Origin: Mangrovicoccus sp049603835
GTDB taxonomy: Bacteria; Pseudomonadota; Alphaproteobacteria; Rhodobacterales; Rhodobacteraceae
Assembly: GCA_049603835.1 (NCBI GenBank)
Contig: JBMYSZ010000005.1
Span: forward strand, 139,937 to 203,936
Direction of reading: 5' to 3'
Length of the DNA: 64,000 nt
A program made the translations under genes and the position numbers. Position 1 is the stretch's first letter, and each line of letters starts with the position of its first letter. Positions 18,408-26,892 of this stretch are shown here, piece after piece. Below the pieces are notes generated by a model. The model saw nothing but the letters and a program-made list of their open reading frames with translations. It was not told the origin of the DNA and did not search any database.

Positions 18408-19316
18408 CTAGTCGGGGACTCGGGGCGCTTTGCCCAACTGCCGCTCTCGGTGCCAGATATAGATGCCGGACCCGATAATGATCAGCGCCCCCACCAATGT
18501 CCACAGGGTCGGCCAAGTGTCAAAAACCAGCACGCCAATGATCGCCGCAGAGAGGATCTGAAAATAGATGACCGGTGCCAAAAGCGAAGCCTCTGCAAAG
18601 CGATGCGCCACAGTTGCCGCGAAATGACCGGCGCCGCCCACCAGCCCGATCAATCCCATGACCAGGTAACCCGTGATCGTATCCGGCCAGACCCAAACCT
18701 GTAGCGCCACCGGCAAAAACACCGCTGCCGATAAGCCCGAGGACCATAGCTGCGACGTCGCCGGGCTTTCTGTGCCAGCGATTTTACGGGTGATGATGAA
18801 ATAGCCGCCCGCGCAAAGAACCGCGCCGAAAGTTAGGAACACCGCCGGGTGAAAGGCCGCGCCCCAAGGCTGCATCACCACAATCACCCCCAAGAAACCA
18901 ACAGCCACCGCAATCAATCGCCGCGCCCCCACTTTTTCGCCCAAAAGCGGGATGGCCATCAAGGTCACGACTATTGGCCCGGCAAATAGGATGGTGGTGG
19001 CCACGGTCAGCGGCAGGAATTCCAGCGCCTGGAAATTGAGGATCGACATCATCAACAGGCAAAAACTGCGCAAGATCTGAAGCTTTGGGGTTTTTGACCG
19101 CAACACGCCCAATCCCTCGCGCGGCAGAAATAGCGCAAGCCCCAGGACAAAATGCACCGCATATCGCACAAACACCACCTGAAGCACTGGGATCCCAGCC
19201 AGGATCAGCCATTTCGCCGAGCTGTCGATCCCGGTAAAACAGGTCACCGCCAGAAACATCAGCCCCACGCCAAGGGCTGCCCGCTCCTCTTTCGGAGCAA
19301 TGGGGGTCTTTGCCAT
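18408..19316 (-). CDS. DMT-superfamily (EamA) transporter
   Basis: A 302-aa membrane protein with about ten hydrophobic helices arranged as two EamA repeats, the usual size for the family. The N-terminus is short and hydrophilic. I chose ATG 19316 because the protein then opens a few residues before the first helix; the upstream in-frame extension is rich in Arg/Cys and unlike the family. It is the first gene on this strand of the pentose cluster, separated from the dehydratase by 277 bases that contain the palindromic operator. The substrate cannot be told from sequence; sugar-acid or metabolite movement is suggested only by neighbours. Confidence 0.8.
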   Translation of the reverse strand: MAKTPIAPKEERAALGVGLMFLAVTCFTGIDSSAKWLILAGIPVLQVVFVRYAVHFVLGLALFLPREGLGVLRSKTPKLQILRSFCLLMMSILNFQALEFLPLTVATTILFAGPIVVTLMAIPLLGEKVGARRLIAVAVGFLGVIVVMQPWGAAFHPAVFLTFGAVLCAGGYFIITRKIAGTESPATSQLWSSGLSAAVFLPVALQVWVWPDTITGYLVMGLIGLVGGAGHFAATVAHRFAEASLLAPVIYFQILSAAIIGVLVFDTWPTLWTLVGALIIIGSGIYIWHRERQLGKAPRVPD

Positions 19317-19524
19317 TTGTCGTGCCTTAAGTCTTGCCGCTGCCAGTTCGCAGTTTGGGCATGGTCTTGCCCTGGTCTTCTGCGCCGTTGCGACCATTGT
19401 CTAGCCCCAATGGCGCTGCCTTGCTTCATCTCGCCGTCTTTGCGCGATAAAACTGGCGTGAAATATATATCTTCAGCATACACATTAAACCGTGCCGCGT
19501 TTTCCAAGAGCCCAACGACCCGAA

Positions 19525-20208
19525 ATGAAAAAGCCGACCCTTCCAGAACAAATTGCCAGCCATCTAAGGCGCGCCATTTTGCGCGGGGATCTGGCGCCGG
19601 GTGATCCGGTCAAAGAACGCGACCAAGCGGCAGAAATGAATGTGTCACGCACCCCCATGCGCGAAGCCATCCGCATTTTGGCCAATGAAGGGCTGGTGCA
19701 TCTGCGCCCGGCCCGTAGCCCGCTGGTTGCCAACCCGTCCCTTGCTGAAATCACCGATGCCATCGATGTGCTGCGCGCCTTGGAATTGCTGAGCGGTGAA
19801 TTGGCTTGCGAACGCGCAACTCTCGAAGAAATCGCGGAAATCCGTGAAATTCATGAACGGATGAGTTCGCTTTATGACCGGATCGACACGCTTGATCTGT
19901 TCGACATTGATATGAGCTTTCACACCGCGATCGTGCATGCGGCCCATAATGACGCCTTGTTTGAAACCCATAAGGGATTTCTAGAACGGCTATGGCGGGC
20001 GCGCTATCTATCGGCCAGCCAGCGCAAAAGCCGCGAAAGAGTGCTGCGCCAGCATGGCGGTATCGTCGAAGGGCTAGAGCAGCGCGACCCGGAAAAAGTG
20101 CAGTTTGAAATTCGCGGCCATCTAAACGCTTTGGTGGATAATATCCGCAGCCGGTTTGCCGAGGAATTGGCGCAAGAGGCGGAAAAAGGCGGAAACGCAG
20201 CGCTATAG
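19525..20208 (+). CDS. GntR-family (FCD) transcriptional regulator
   Basis: The N-terminal winged helix-turn-helix (about residues 5-70) shows L-R-R-A-I-L-R-G-D-L-A-P-G and S-R-T-P-M-R-E-A-I-R-x-L-A-x-E-G-L-V, the GntR signature. The C-terminal FCD domain has D-M-S-F-H-T-A-I-V-x-A-A-H-N and R-G-H-L-N-A-L metal/ligand-binding positions. It is divergent from the pentose genes and the natural candidate to bind the palindrome at 18265-18280. The frame could start at GTG 19492 (11 residues longer); ATG 19525 is chosen because the family motif begins shortly after it, but neither start has a strong ribosome site. Confidence 0.85.
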   Translation: MKKPTLPEQIASHLRRAILRGDLAPGDPVKERDQAAEMNVSRTPMREAIRILANEGLVHLRPARSPLVANPSLAEITDAIDVLRALELLSGELACERATLEEIAEIREIHERMSSLYDRIDTLDLFDIDMSFHTAIVHAAHNDALFETHKGFLERLWRARYLSASQRKSRERVLRQHGGIVEGLEQRDPEKVQFEIRGHLNALVDNIRSRFAEELAQEAEKGGNAAL

Positions 20209-20419
20209 GCCGCGCCGCCGCCCTACAAGCGCAAAGCCCCCAGTTCTGGAATTGCTGCGGCGCAGCGGTTTATATTGAAAAAATGGTTCATAAACTGCCA
20301 AATTATTCGGCAAACCGCTAGATTCATCGGCTAATCAACTAATGGTTGTTCCATGCGAGCCCCTCGCGGCGCCGCAGCACCGAAAGTCAATCTATTTTTT
20401 GGGAACTTCGGGCCTGACA

Positions 20420-20433
20420 CTGTGTTTACACAG
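20420..20433. promoter_or_regulatory. Inverted repeat just upstream of gpsA
   Basis: CTGTGTTTACACAG has perfect 6-bp arms around TT and abuts the ribosome site of gpsA. It could be an operator controlling the glucosylglycerol operon; no protein is assigned. The rest of the 20209-20447 gap is AT-richer and probably holds the promoter. Confidence 0.35.
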
Positions 20434-20447
20434 CAAAGGAGCCATTT

Positions 20448-21578
20448 ATGAAAGACACATCCATCCATGATTTTTCGCCAATCGCACCAGCTGAGGGCCC
20501 GCGCCCTTATGGTCGTGTGGCGGTGATCGGGACCGGGTCTTGGGGCACTGCTGTAGCAAGTCTGACCCAACGCGCAGGTTGTGAAACCGTGCTGCTTGGC
20601 CGAGATCACGCAATCGCCGAAGCTATTACTCTGACCGGCGAAAACCCGAAATACCTAAAGGATATCGCGCTGCCTAAGGGGCTGCGCGCGACCACCAATA
20701 AGCTGGATGCGCTTTTTGGCGCTGAGGCGGTGTTTCTAGTGACCCCGTCGCAATCGCTACGCCAAGTTGCGCGAGATATCAAAACGCTGCTAGCGCCTGG
20801 CGTGCCTGTTGTGCTCTGCGCGAAGGGGATCGAAATCGGCACCGGCCTGCTGCTGAGCCAAGCCGTGGCCGAAGAATTGCCTGGCCATCCCATCGGTGCT
20901 TTGTCTGGCCCAACCTTTGCGACGGATACGGCCCAAGGCCATTACACCGCCGCGACCCTTGCCTTTGAATTCCGCCACGAAGACCGGCTGAACCCCAATG
21001 ACAGCCCCGCCGCGCGGCTTGCCGTGACCATGAGCTCGGAAACCTTCCGGCCTTATATCTCGGACGATCTGACCGGGGTCGAGGTGGCGGGTGCTATGAA
21101 AAACGTTATCGCCATCGCCTGCGGGATGATGACCGGCGCGGGTTTTGCCGAAAACACCCGCGCGGCGTTGATCGCCCGTGGTTTGGACGAAATGAAAACC
21201 CTTGCCGAGGCGCTTGGCGGTCGCCGCGAAACCGTGACCGGCTTGTCAGGTGTTGGGGATCTGACCCTGACCTGTTCCTCGCAAACCTCGCGCAATATGT
21301 CCCTGGGCCACCAGCTGGGACAAGGCCTGCCGCGAAGTGAGTGTTTCCAAGGCCGCCCCGTGGTGGTCGAAGGCGAAACCAATGCCCGCTCGATCATCGA
21401 TCTGGCCCGACGCCTGGGGATTTCCCTGCCCATTTGCGAGACGGTTTTCGGCATTCTGCACGAAGATCGCGATTTGGCCGCCAGCTTTGCGACGCTCTGG
21501 ACTCAACCGATTGAATCCGAGCCGCGCGCACTGACCCTTGAGCTGCCCCATCCCATCACGACGGAGACTTACGCGTGA
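20448..21578 (+). CDS. gpsA: Glycerol-3-phosphate dehydrogenase [NAD(P)+]
   Basis: A 376-aa GpsA. The nucleotide-binding motif V-I-G-T-G-S-W-G-T-A is near residue 26. Others are F-L-V-T-P-S-Q-S-L-R, A-K-G-I-E, the catalytic lysine in G-A-M-K-N-V-I-A-I-A and the T-G-L-S-G-V-G-D-L-T-L-T-C glycine loop. It reduces dihydroxyacetone phosphate to sn-glycerol-3-phosphate in the cytoplasm. A strong AAAGGAG site precedes the ATG. It is coupled (4-base overlap) to a phosphatase gene and then ggpS, so this copy probably feeds glycerol-3-phosphate to glucosylglycerol synthesis rather than serving membrane lipids. It carries an N-terminal extension of ~20 residues and a small insertion compared with typical GpsA. 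Confidence 0.93.
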   Translation: MKDTSIHDFSPIAPAEGPRPYGRVAVIGTGSWGTAVASLTQRAGCETVLLGRDHAIAEAITLTGENPKYLKDIALPKGLRATTNKLDALFGAEAVFLVTPSQSLRQVARDIKTLLAPGVPVVLCAKGIEIGTGLLLSQAVAEELPGHPIGALSGPTFATDTAQGHYTAATLAFEFRHEDRLNPNDSPAARLAVTMSSETFRPYISDDLTGVEVAGAMKNVIAIACGMMTGAGFAENTRAALIARGLDEMKTLAEALGGRRETVTGLSGVGDLTLTCSSQTSRNMSLGHQLGQGLPRSECFQGRPVVVEGETNARSIIDLARRLGISLPICETVFGILHEDRDLAASFATLWTQPIESEPRALTLELPHPITTETYA

Positions 21579-22363
21579 GCCTAGATACCATTGCCCCGGC
21601 GCTCTTGTCGGATAAGAAATTCATCCTTGCCACTGATCTGGACGGCACTTTTCTGGGCGGCACGCCCGAAGCACGCCAAGATCTTTACCGCTGGATCACC
21701 CTGAACCGTGATAGTGTTGGGCTGATCTTTGTCACCGGACGCGACCCGCATTTCATCGAAGAGCTCTGCACAACCTCTATTGTGCCATGGCCTGAATATG
21801 TGGTGGGCGATGTGGGAACGACTATTGCCGCTGTGTCGCAAGAAACCGGCCTGCGCCCGATCACCGAATTGGAAGCGCCGATTGCCGAGGTCTGGCAGGA
21901 TGCGGGCCAAAAGGTCGTCGCGAAATTGGCGGATTGGCCGGGTCTGACCGCTCAGCGGGAACCTTTTCGCTATCGCATGAGTTACGATATGGACCCCGCG
22001 ACATTCGACAAGGGCGCTTGTGACCTGGTCAATGAAATGGGGTTGGACTGGCTGATCTCGGCGGACCGGTTCTTTGATGTGCTGCCCAAAGGCGTCTCAA
22101 AAGGCCCAAGCTTAAAGCGGCTTCTGTCCCATCTGGGCGTGCCCGAGCATCGGGTTTTGGTCGCGGGCGATACGCTGAACGACTTGTCCATGCTCAATAG
22201 CGGCTTGCCCGCTGTGGCCGTTGGCGGATCCGAGCCGGATCTGCTGACCCAAGTCAAAGACCTAAAATCCGTCCATTGCGCCACCGCTATCGGCGCGGCG
22301 GGCATTACCGAAGCCATCCAAAGCCTGGAAATGCACCCAAAAGGAGCCCTGCTCAATGCCTAG
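21575..22363 (+). CDS. ggpP: HAD-IIB phosphatase, likely glucosylglycerol-phosphate phosphatase
   Basis: A 262-aa HAD hydrolase of the sucrose-phosphatase type. Motif I is D-L-D-G-T-F near residue 20, motif II is V-T-G-R, there is a lysine in K-G-V-S-K-G-P-S-L, and motif III/IV is A-G-D-T-L-N-D. The GTG start overlaps the gpsA stop, and its own stop overlaps the ggpS start by 8 bases, so it sits inside a tight operon between glycerol-3-phosphate supply and GgpS. By context it removes phosphate from glucosylglycerol-phosphate; a trehalose- or sucrose-phosphatase role is possible from sequence alone but does not fit the neighbours. Confidence 0.8.
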   Translation: MSLDTIAPALLSDKKFILATDLDGTFLGGTPEARQDLYRWITLNRDSVGLIFVTGRDPHFIEELCTTSIVPWPEYVVGDVGTTIAAVSQETGLRPITELEAPIAEVWQDAGQKVVAKLADWPGLTAQREPFRYRMSYDMDPATFDKGACDLVNEMGLDWLISADRFFDVLPKGVSKGPSLKRLLSHLGVPEHRVLVAGDTLNDLSMLNSGLPAVAVGGSEPDLLTQVKDLKSVHCATAIGAAGITEAIQSLEMHPKGALLNA

Positions 22364-23876
22364 TGAATTGGTCATCGTCTATCACCGCCAACCTTATGAG
22401 GAGGTGGTTGAAGATGGGAAGACCGTCTTCAAGGAAAACAAATCCCCTAATGGCATTGTTCCGACGCTCAAATCCTTGTTTGGGCGCGTGGATCGCGGCG
22501 CTTGGGTGGCATGGAAACAGGCCGAAGATCCGTCTAACCCTGATTTCGAACGGGTTGTGGAAATCGAAGACGCTCATGGCAGCTATACCGTGTCGCGCCT
22601 GCCCCTGACCGCAAAACAAGTGTCGAGCTTTTATCATGTGACCTCGAAAGAGGCGATGTGGCCGATCCTGCATGGATTCCGCGAACGCTATAACTATGAC
22701 CCGGTGGACTGGCCAACTTTCCGCGAAGTGAATTGGGCTTTTGCCGAAGCCGCAGCCGCCGAAGCTGCCGAAGGCGCGATTGTCTGGGTCCATGACTATA
22801 ATCTGTGGCTGGTGCCTGGCTTCTTGCGCCAGATGCGGCCCGATCTGAAAATCTCTTTCTATCATCACACGCCATTCCCGGCGGCGGATATGTTCAACGC
22901 CCTGCCCTGGCGCAAAGAGATCGTCGAAAGCCTGATGGCCTGTGACTGCGTTGGCTTCCATATCCCGCGCTATGCCAATAACTTTGCCTCTGTGGCTCTG
23001 TCCCTGACCGATGCGGAGGTGGAAAAAACCGCGCGCGTGCATCCGGATTTCGTGGCCCGTGACTCTGCTTTGTCGGATCGTCACTATTCTCAGATCCTAG
23101 AATTGAACGGCCATAAAGTGCATCTGACCGTGTCCGGTGTCGGCATTGATAGCCAATATATCGACAATCTCGCCCGCAGCGAGGAAACCGCCACCAAGGT
23201 GGAGGCCGTTCGCGAAGAGCTGGGCGATGCGCGGCTTGTTCTGTCGGTTGGCCGCACGGATTACACCAAAGGCGGGATCGAACAGCTGCTATCTTTTGAG
23301 CGGGTGCTAGAGGCGCATCCCGAGCTGCATGGCAAGCTGCGTTTGATGCATGTCTCGGTCTCGGCCAATACCAATATGACCGCCTATGAGCAGGTTCAAA
23401 CCGAGCTCGAAGCAACAGCCGGCCGGATCAACGCCACTTATGGCAGTTTCGAATGGCAGCCAGTGTCGATGACCTCCTCGCCCGTGCCGTTCAAAGAGCT
23501 GGTGGCCTATTACCAAGCGGCGGATGTTTTGTGGATTACGCCTTTGGCGGATGGGATGAACCTAGTCTGCAAGGAATTCGTCAGTGCCCGCACCGATGAG
23601 CAAGGCGTTCTGATCCTGTCGGAATTCGCAGGCGCTGCGGTGGAGCTGCATGAAGCAATCCATTGCAATCCTTACTCACATCGCTCGATGGACCATACTC
23701 TGATCCAAGCCCTGGCAGTCGAAGAAGACGAAGCCCGTAGCCGCATGCACGCCCTGCGCGATCATGTGAAAACCTACGGCATCGCCTATTGGGCGCAAGA
23801 ACAGCTGCGTCCGATCGAGAAAATGGCCGATATAGAAATCGATGTGGATGATGCCCCGCTGAAAATCGCGTCGTGA
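22356..23876 (+). CDS. ggpS: Glucosylglycerol-phosphate synthase (GT20)
   Basis: A 506-aa GT20 glycosyltransferase. The N-terminus L-V-I-V-Y-H-R-Q-P-Y with the following S-P-N-G-I-V-P-T-L-K-S, W-V-A-W-K-Q, W-V-H-D-Y-N-L-W-L, F-Y-H-H-T-P-F-P, V-G-R-T-D-Y-T-K-G and E-F-A-G-A-A-V-E-L segments follow cyanobacterial GgpS closely. OtsA-type trehalose-phosphate synthases instead begin with R-L-x-x-V-S-N-R. The enzyme joins ADP-glucose to glycerol-3-phosphate in the cytoplasm; the product is a compatible solute against salt stress. It is the last gene of gpsA-ggpP-ggpS, all three overlapping, so precursor, synthase and phosphatase are probably co-translated. Confidence 0.92.
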   Translation: MPSELVIVYHRQPYEEVVEDGKTVFKENKSPNGIVPTLKSLFGRVDRGAWVAWKQAEDPSNPDFERVVEIEDAHGSYTVSRLPLTAKQVSSFYHVTSKEAMWPILHGFRERYNYDPVDWPTFREVNWAFAEAAAAEAAEGAIVWVHDYNLWLVPGFLRQMRPDLKISFYHHTPFPAADMFNALPWRKEIVESLMACDCVGFHIPRYANNFASVALSLTDAEVEKTARVHPDFVARDSALSDRHYSQILELNGHKVHLTVSGVGIDSQYIDNLARSEETATKVEAVREELGDARLVLSVGRTDYTKGGIEQLLSFERVLEAHPELHGKLRLMHVSVSANTNMTAYEQVQTELEATAGRINATYGSFEWQPVSMTSSPVPFKELVAYYQAADVLWITPLADGMNLVCKEFVSARTDEQGVLILSEFAGAAVELHEAIHCNPYSHRSMDHTLIQALAVEEDEARSRMHALRDHVKTYGIAYWAQEQLRPIEKMADIEIDVDDAPLKIAS

Positions 23877-24018
23877 ACTTCATTGTGATCCTGGCCTGAT
23901 CTCATCCGGGTGACGCCCCTGTCGCCCGGCAGATTAGTCAAAACGTGCAGCTACTACCCCAAGCACCCTAGCCTTGGGATCAGTCGGATTATGCCCGCAG
24001 TCTCAGAAAGGACAGATT

Positions 24019-24213
24019 ATGAATATCGAAATCACAGGCATTGGTGGGCTGATCCTTTTGGCTCTGAATGTTTGGGCGATCGTCAGCGTTGTTCAGTCCC
24101 GCAATTCCACGGGATCGAAAGTTCTGTGGACCCTGCTTATCCTGCTGCTACCACTTCTTGGCTTCCTCATTTGGCTCTTAGCCGGGCCTCGCGCCGAGCC
24201 CAGCCGTATTTAA
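24019..24213 (+). CDS. Small PLDc_N-domain membrane protein
   Basis: A 64-aa protein with an AAAGGACA site before its ATG. Two hydrophobic helices (about residues 6-25 and 34-53) flank V-V-Q-S-R-N-S-T-G-S-K-V-L-W, the pattern of the PLDc_N (phospholipase D nuclease N-terminal) family. The longer upstream frame lacks a good start. It lies 15 bases ahead of a phospholipase D gene; in cardiolipin synthases this domain is fused to the catalytic part, so here the two may be split partners. Confidence 0.75.
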   Translation: MNIEITGIGGLILLALNVWAIVSVVQSRNSTGSKVLWTLLILLLPLLGFLIWLLAGPRAEPSRI

Positions 24214-24228
24214 CGGAGGATCCGTTCC

Positions 24229-25788
24229 ATGGCCTTTGATGTCGAGCCAGCGCTTGCCCCTATTGAGCAGTTTCAATTCCTACTGACCGCAGAAGAGGCC
24301 TATCCCGCTTTTGAAGAGGCGGTGTTTAAGGCGCGGCGGGAAATCTCGGCGTCGTTTCGGGTGTTTGACCCACAAACCCGGCTGCGCAGCGAGATCGCTC
24401 AAAGCATCGGCGCGACCTGGGCGGATCTGTTGGCCCATGTTTTGCGGCGCGGGGTCAATATCACTTTGGTGATCTCCGATTTCGATGCTTTGGCGAAACC
24501 GCAATTGCATCAGGCCACTACCAAAAGCCTGCGCCAACTCGAAAAGATCCGCGATGGGCTGCCACAAGATGCGGGGAAACTGACCATTCGCGCAGCGCTT
24601 CACCCGGCAAAGCTCGGATTTGTGCCGCGACTTTTGCTTTGGCCTGTTATGCAGAAGAAACTGGCGCAACATGCGGCCTGGTTGAATTCCCTGCCCAAAG
24701 CAGAGCGCCAAGATGCGCTGGAGCATTTGCCCGGCCTGGCCCCGTATTTGCGGGAGCGGGACGGCAAGCTGCGCCCGGACCGCCTCTCATTGCCGCCGCT
24801 TTTTCCCGCGACGCATCACCAGAAAATCGCCGTCATCGACCAAGAGACCCTGTTTCTTGGCGGGCTCGATCTGGATGAGCGCCGCTATGACACCCCTGAC
24901 CATGATCGCCCGGCCGAGCAAACTTGGCATGATCTTCAGCTTTTGGCGCGTGGCACAGTGGCGAAAGACGCGTTGCAGCATCTTGGCCGCTTCGAAGATG
25001 AAGTCTCCGGTCGCCTTTCCGCCACGCCGCGCCGCCATATCCTGACCACGCTAAGCCGCCGAACTTGGGGGCCTTTTGCGCTTTGGCCGCGCTCGACGCG
25101 CCGCGACTTGGCCAATGCTTTCATCGATGGTGCCATGCGCGCCGAAAAGCTGATCTATATTGAAACCCAGTTTTTCCGGGACACAAAACTTGCCCGCAAA
25201 TTGGCACGGATCGGCAAGGCCAAACCCCGTCTGTCGATCATCCTGCTTTTGCCCGCCGCCCCCGAAGGCGTCGCTTTTGAACATCGCCAAAGCCTGGATC
25301 TACGCCATGGTGAAGCGCTGCAATTGCGCTGCCTTTCGATCTTGCGTCGCGGCTTTGGCGACCGCCTGACCCTAGTGACCCCGGCTCAGCCGCGTCACGG
25401 CAGTGGCGATCCCCGTGACAAAGCCCATGGCGCACCGATCATTTATGTGCATGCGAAAACCGCTTGTTTCGATGACCACACGGCGCTGATTTCCTCGGCA
25501 AATCTCAATGGCCGCTCTGGGGCTTGGGATACCGAAGCCGGTCTGCGCCTCAGCGATCCCGACCATATCCGCGAGCTGCGTCAAAAGCTATTCGATCATT
25601 GGTTGCCGGAAAATGCCGGAGATGAGTTTTACGCCCCCAGCAAAGCCGCCCAGAATTGGCAAAAACTCGCCCGCGAAAATGCCGCTACAGAGCCGACAAA
25701 GCGCCAAGGGTTTTTACTGCCTTTGCCGCTAAAACGTCCTCGCCGATTTGCAGCTTTGGCGCCCTTTTTTCCCGATGAAATGGTTTAA
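24229..25788 (+). CDS. Phospholipase D-family protein
   Basis: A 519-aa protein with two HKD motifs: H-H-Q-K-I-A-V-I-D about 200 residues in, and V-H-A-K-T-A-C-F-D with S-S-A-N-L-N-G-R-S near 405. It has a CGGAGGA ribosome site and no signal peptide or membrane helix. Phospholipase D enzymes of this build cleave or transfer phosphatidyl groups; with the preceding PLDc_N protein it may act in phospholipid remodelling at the membrane. Cytoplasmic PLD-type effectors look similar, so the substrate is not settled. The residues between the motifs are unusually basic. Confidence 0.8.
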   Translation: MAFDVEPALAPIEQFQFLLTAEEAYPAFEEAVFKARREISASFRVFDPQTRLRSEIAQSIGATWADLLAHVLRRGVNITLVISDFDALAKPQLHQATTKSLRQLEKIRDGLPQDAGKLTIRAALHPAKLGFVPRLLLWPVMQKKLAQHAAWLNSLPKAERQDALEHLPGLAPYLRERDGKLRPDRLSLPPLFPATHHQKIAVIDQETLFLGGLDLDERRYDTPDHDRPAEQTWHDLQLLARGTVAKDALQHLGRFEDEVSGRLSATPRRHILTTLSRRTWGPFALWPRSTRRDLANAFIDGAMRAEKLIYIETQFFRDTKLARKLARIGKAKPRLSIILLLPAAPEGVAFEHRQSLDLRHGEALQLRCLSILRRGFGDRLTLVTPAQPRHGSGDPRDKAHGAPIIYVHAKTACFDDHTALISSANLNGRSGAWDTEAGLRLSDPDHIRELRQKLFDHWLPENAGDEFYAPSKAAQNWQKLARENAATEPTKRQGFLLPLPLKRPRRFAALAPFFPDEMV

Positions 25789-25852
25789 AATTCGGAACCT
25801 CTTTGGGCCATCCGCGTTTGTAGAATGAACGCAATGACGAAAGGAGATCGCT

Positions 25853-26053
25853 ATGAATTGGGATATCATTCAAGGTAAATGGAGCCAGATCAAAGGTGAA
25901 GCTCAGCAAGAATGGGGCAAGCTGACTGATGATGATCTTCAGCAAGCCGACGGCAAACGCGAAGAGCTGGCCGGCAAATTGCAAGAACGCTACGGCAAAA
26001 CCAAAGAAGAAGCCGAGAAAGAAATCGACGCTTGGCTGAAAAAGGTCGCCTAA
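25853..26053 (+). CDS. CsbD-family stress protein
   Basis: A 66-aa hydrophilic helical protein, M-N-W-D-I-I-Q-G-K-W-S-Q-I-K-G at its start and Y-G-K-T-K-E-E-A-E-K-E-I-D-x-W at its end, the standard CsbD signature and length. Strong AAAGGAGAT ribosome site. CsbD-like proteins are general-stress induced in many bacteria; the molecular role is unknown. It is monocistronic, closed by the strong terminator at 26110. Confidence 0.92.
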   Translation: MNWDIIQGKWSQIKGEAQQEWGKLTDDDLQQADGKREELAGKLQERYGKTKEEAEKEIDAWLKKVA

Positions 26054-26109
26054 AATTGGTCGATTTTTGGTGATGCTCTCGAAAAACAACGTGACCAAAA
26101 ATCTGTTCT

Positions 26110-26146
26110 CGACGGTGGCGCCTTTCGCCGCCGTCGATTTTTTTTG
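26110..26146 (+). terminator. Intrinsic terminator after csbD-like gene
   Basis: An 11-bp GC-rich stem (26110-26120 with 26126-26136, one G-T pair), a 5-base loop and a following run of nine or more T. It ends the CsbD transcript. Confidence 0.88.
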
Positions 26147-26349
26147 CCATTATCAAAAGACATAACTGAAGAAACTTGAATTTTTCCATTTCATATCAGC
26201 AGCTTGCCGCCTGCCTTAAAACACTGCTCAGCCAGCTAAGTGACAGGAATGTCACGAAAAATCACTCATGGATCTGAACCACTTGCGATACGATATCTCT
26301 GTCCTTAGCCGATATATAACGACGCCAATACACCGGATAACTCTGCGCC

Positions 26350-26892
26350 TTGCCTAGCTTAGATGACATAGAATCTTACCTCGCGCGGTGCGGTATTGGC
26401 GATAAAGTGGCCTTTGGTCTGCTTTATGATGCAACCTCTGCGAAACTATTTGGGGTCTGCCTGCGTATCTTGAATAACCGCAGCGAAGCAGAAGAAGCGC
26501 TGCAAGACGCCTATATTCGTATTTGGCAAAAAGCAGACACCTATGCCGCAAATGGGCATAGCCCGATGACCTGGCTGATTACCGTGACCCGGAATTTGGC
26601 TATTGATAAATTGCGCGCCCGTCGCGCCAAAACAGAGGATCTAGAAAGCGCGCCCGAAATTGCCGATGCGGGCCCCTCCCCCGAAGCGCAAGCTCTGGCC
26701 GCGTCAGAGGCCCGGCGGGTGGTGGTTTGTCTTGACGCGTTAGAGCAGGACAAAGCCGAAGCGGTGCGCGGTGCCTATTTACAAGGTCAAAGCTATCAGG
26801 ATTTGGCCGAGCGTTTTTCTGTGCCACTAAATACAATGCGGACTTGGCTGCGTCGTAGCCTGATCAAACTGAAAGAGTGCCTAAGTCAATGA
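26350..26892 (+). CDS. ECF-type RNA polymerase sigma factor
   Basis: A 180-aa sigma-70 family member. Region 2 (about residues 20-90) shows L-Y-D-A-T-S-A-K-L-F-G-V-C-L-R-I-L, E-E-A-L-Q-D-A-Y-I-R-I-W and T-W-L-I-T-V-T-R-N-L-A-I-D-K-L-R. Region 4 (about 125-177) shows G-Q-S-Y-Q-D-L-A-E-R-F and N-T-M-R-T-W-L-R-R-S-L. It resembles the SigK-like ECF groups paired with RskA anti-sigma proteins. An in-frame stop at 26338 leaves TTG 26350 as the only start that keeps region 2 whole; no clear ribosome site is visible, so translation may be weak. The stop overlaps the anti-sigma start. Confidence 0.88.
   Translation: MPSLDDIESYLARCGIGDKVAFGLLYDATSAKLFGVCLRILNNRSEAEEALQDAYIRIWQKADTYAANGHSPMTWLITVTRNLAIDKLRARRAKTEDLESAPEIADAGPSPEAQALAASEARRVVVCLDALEQDKAEAVRGAYLQGQSYQDLAERFSVPLNTMRTWLRRSLIKLKECLSQ

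Noticed and set aside
20420..20433. Possible CRP/FNR-like site
   Set aside because: The arms and spacing do not match TGTGA-N6-TCACA or TTGAT-N4-ATCAA; kept only as an unassigned inverted repeat.
22356..23876. Trehalose-6-phosphate synthase (OtsA)
   Set aside because: The N-terminus and gpsA/phosphatase neighbours fit GgpS much better.
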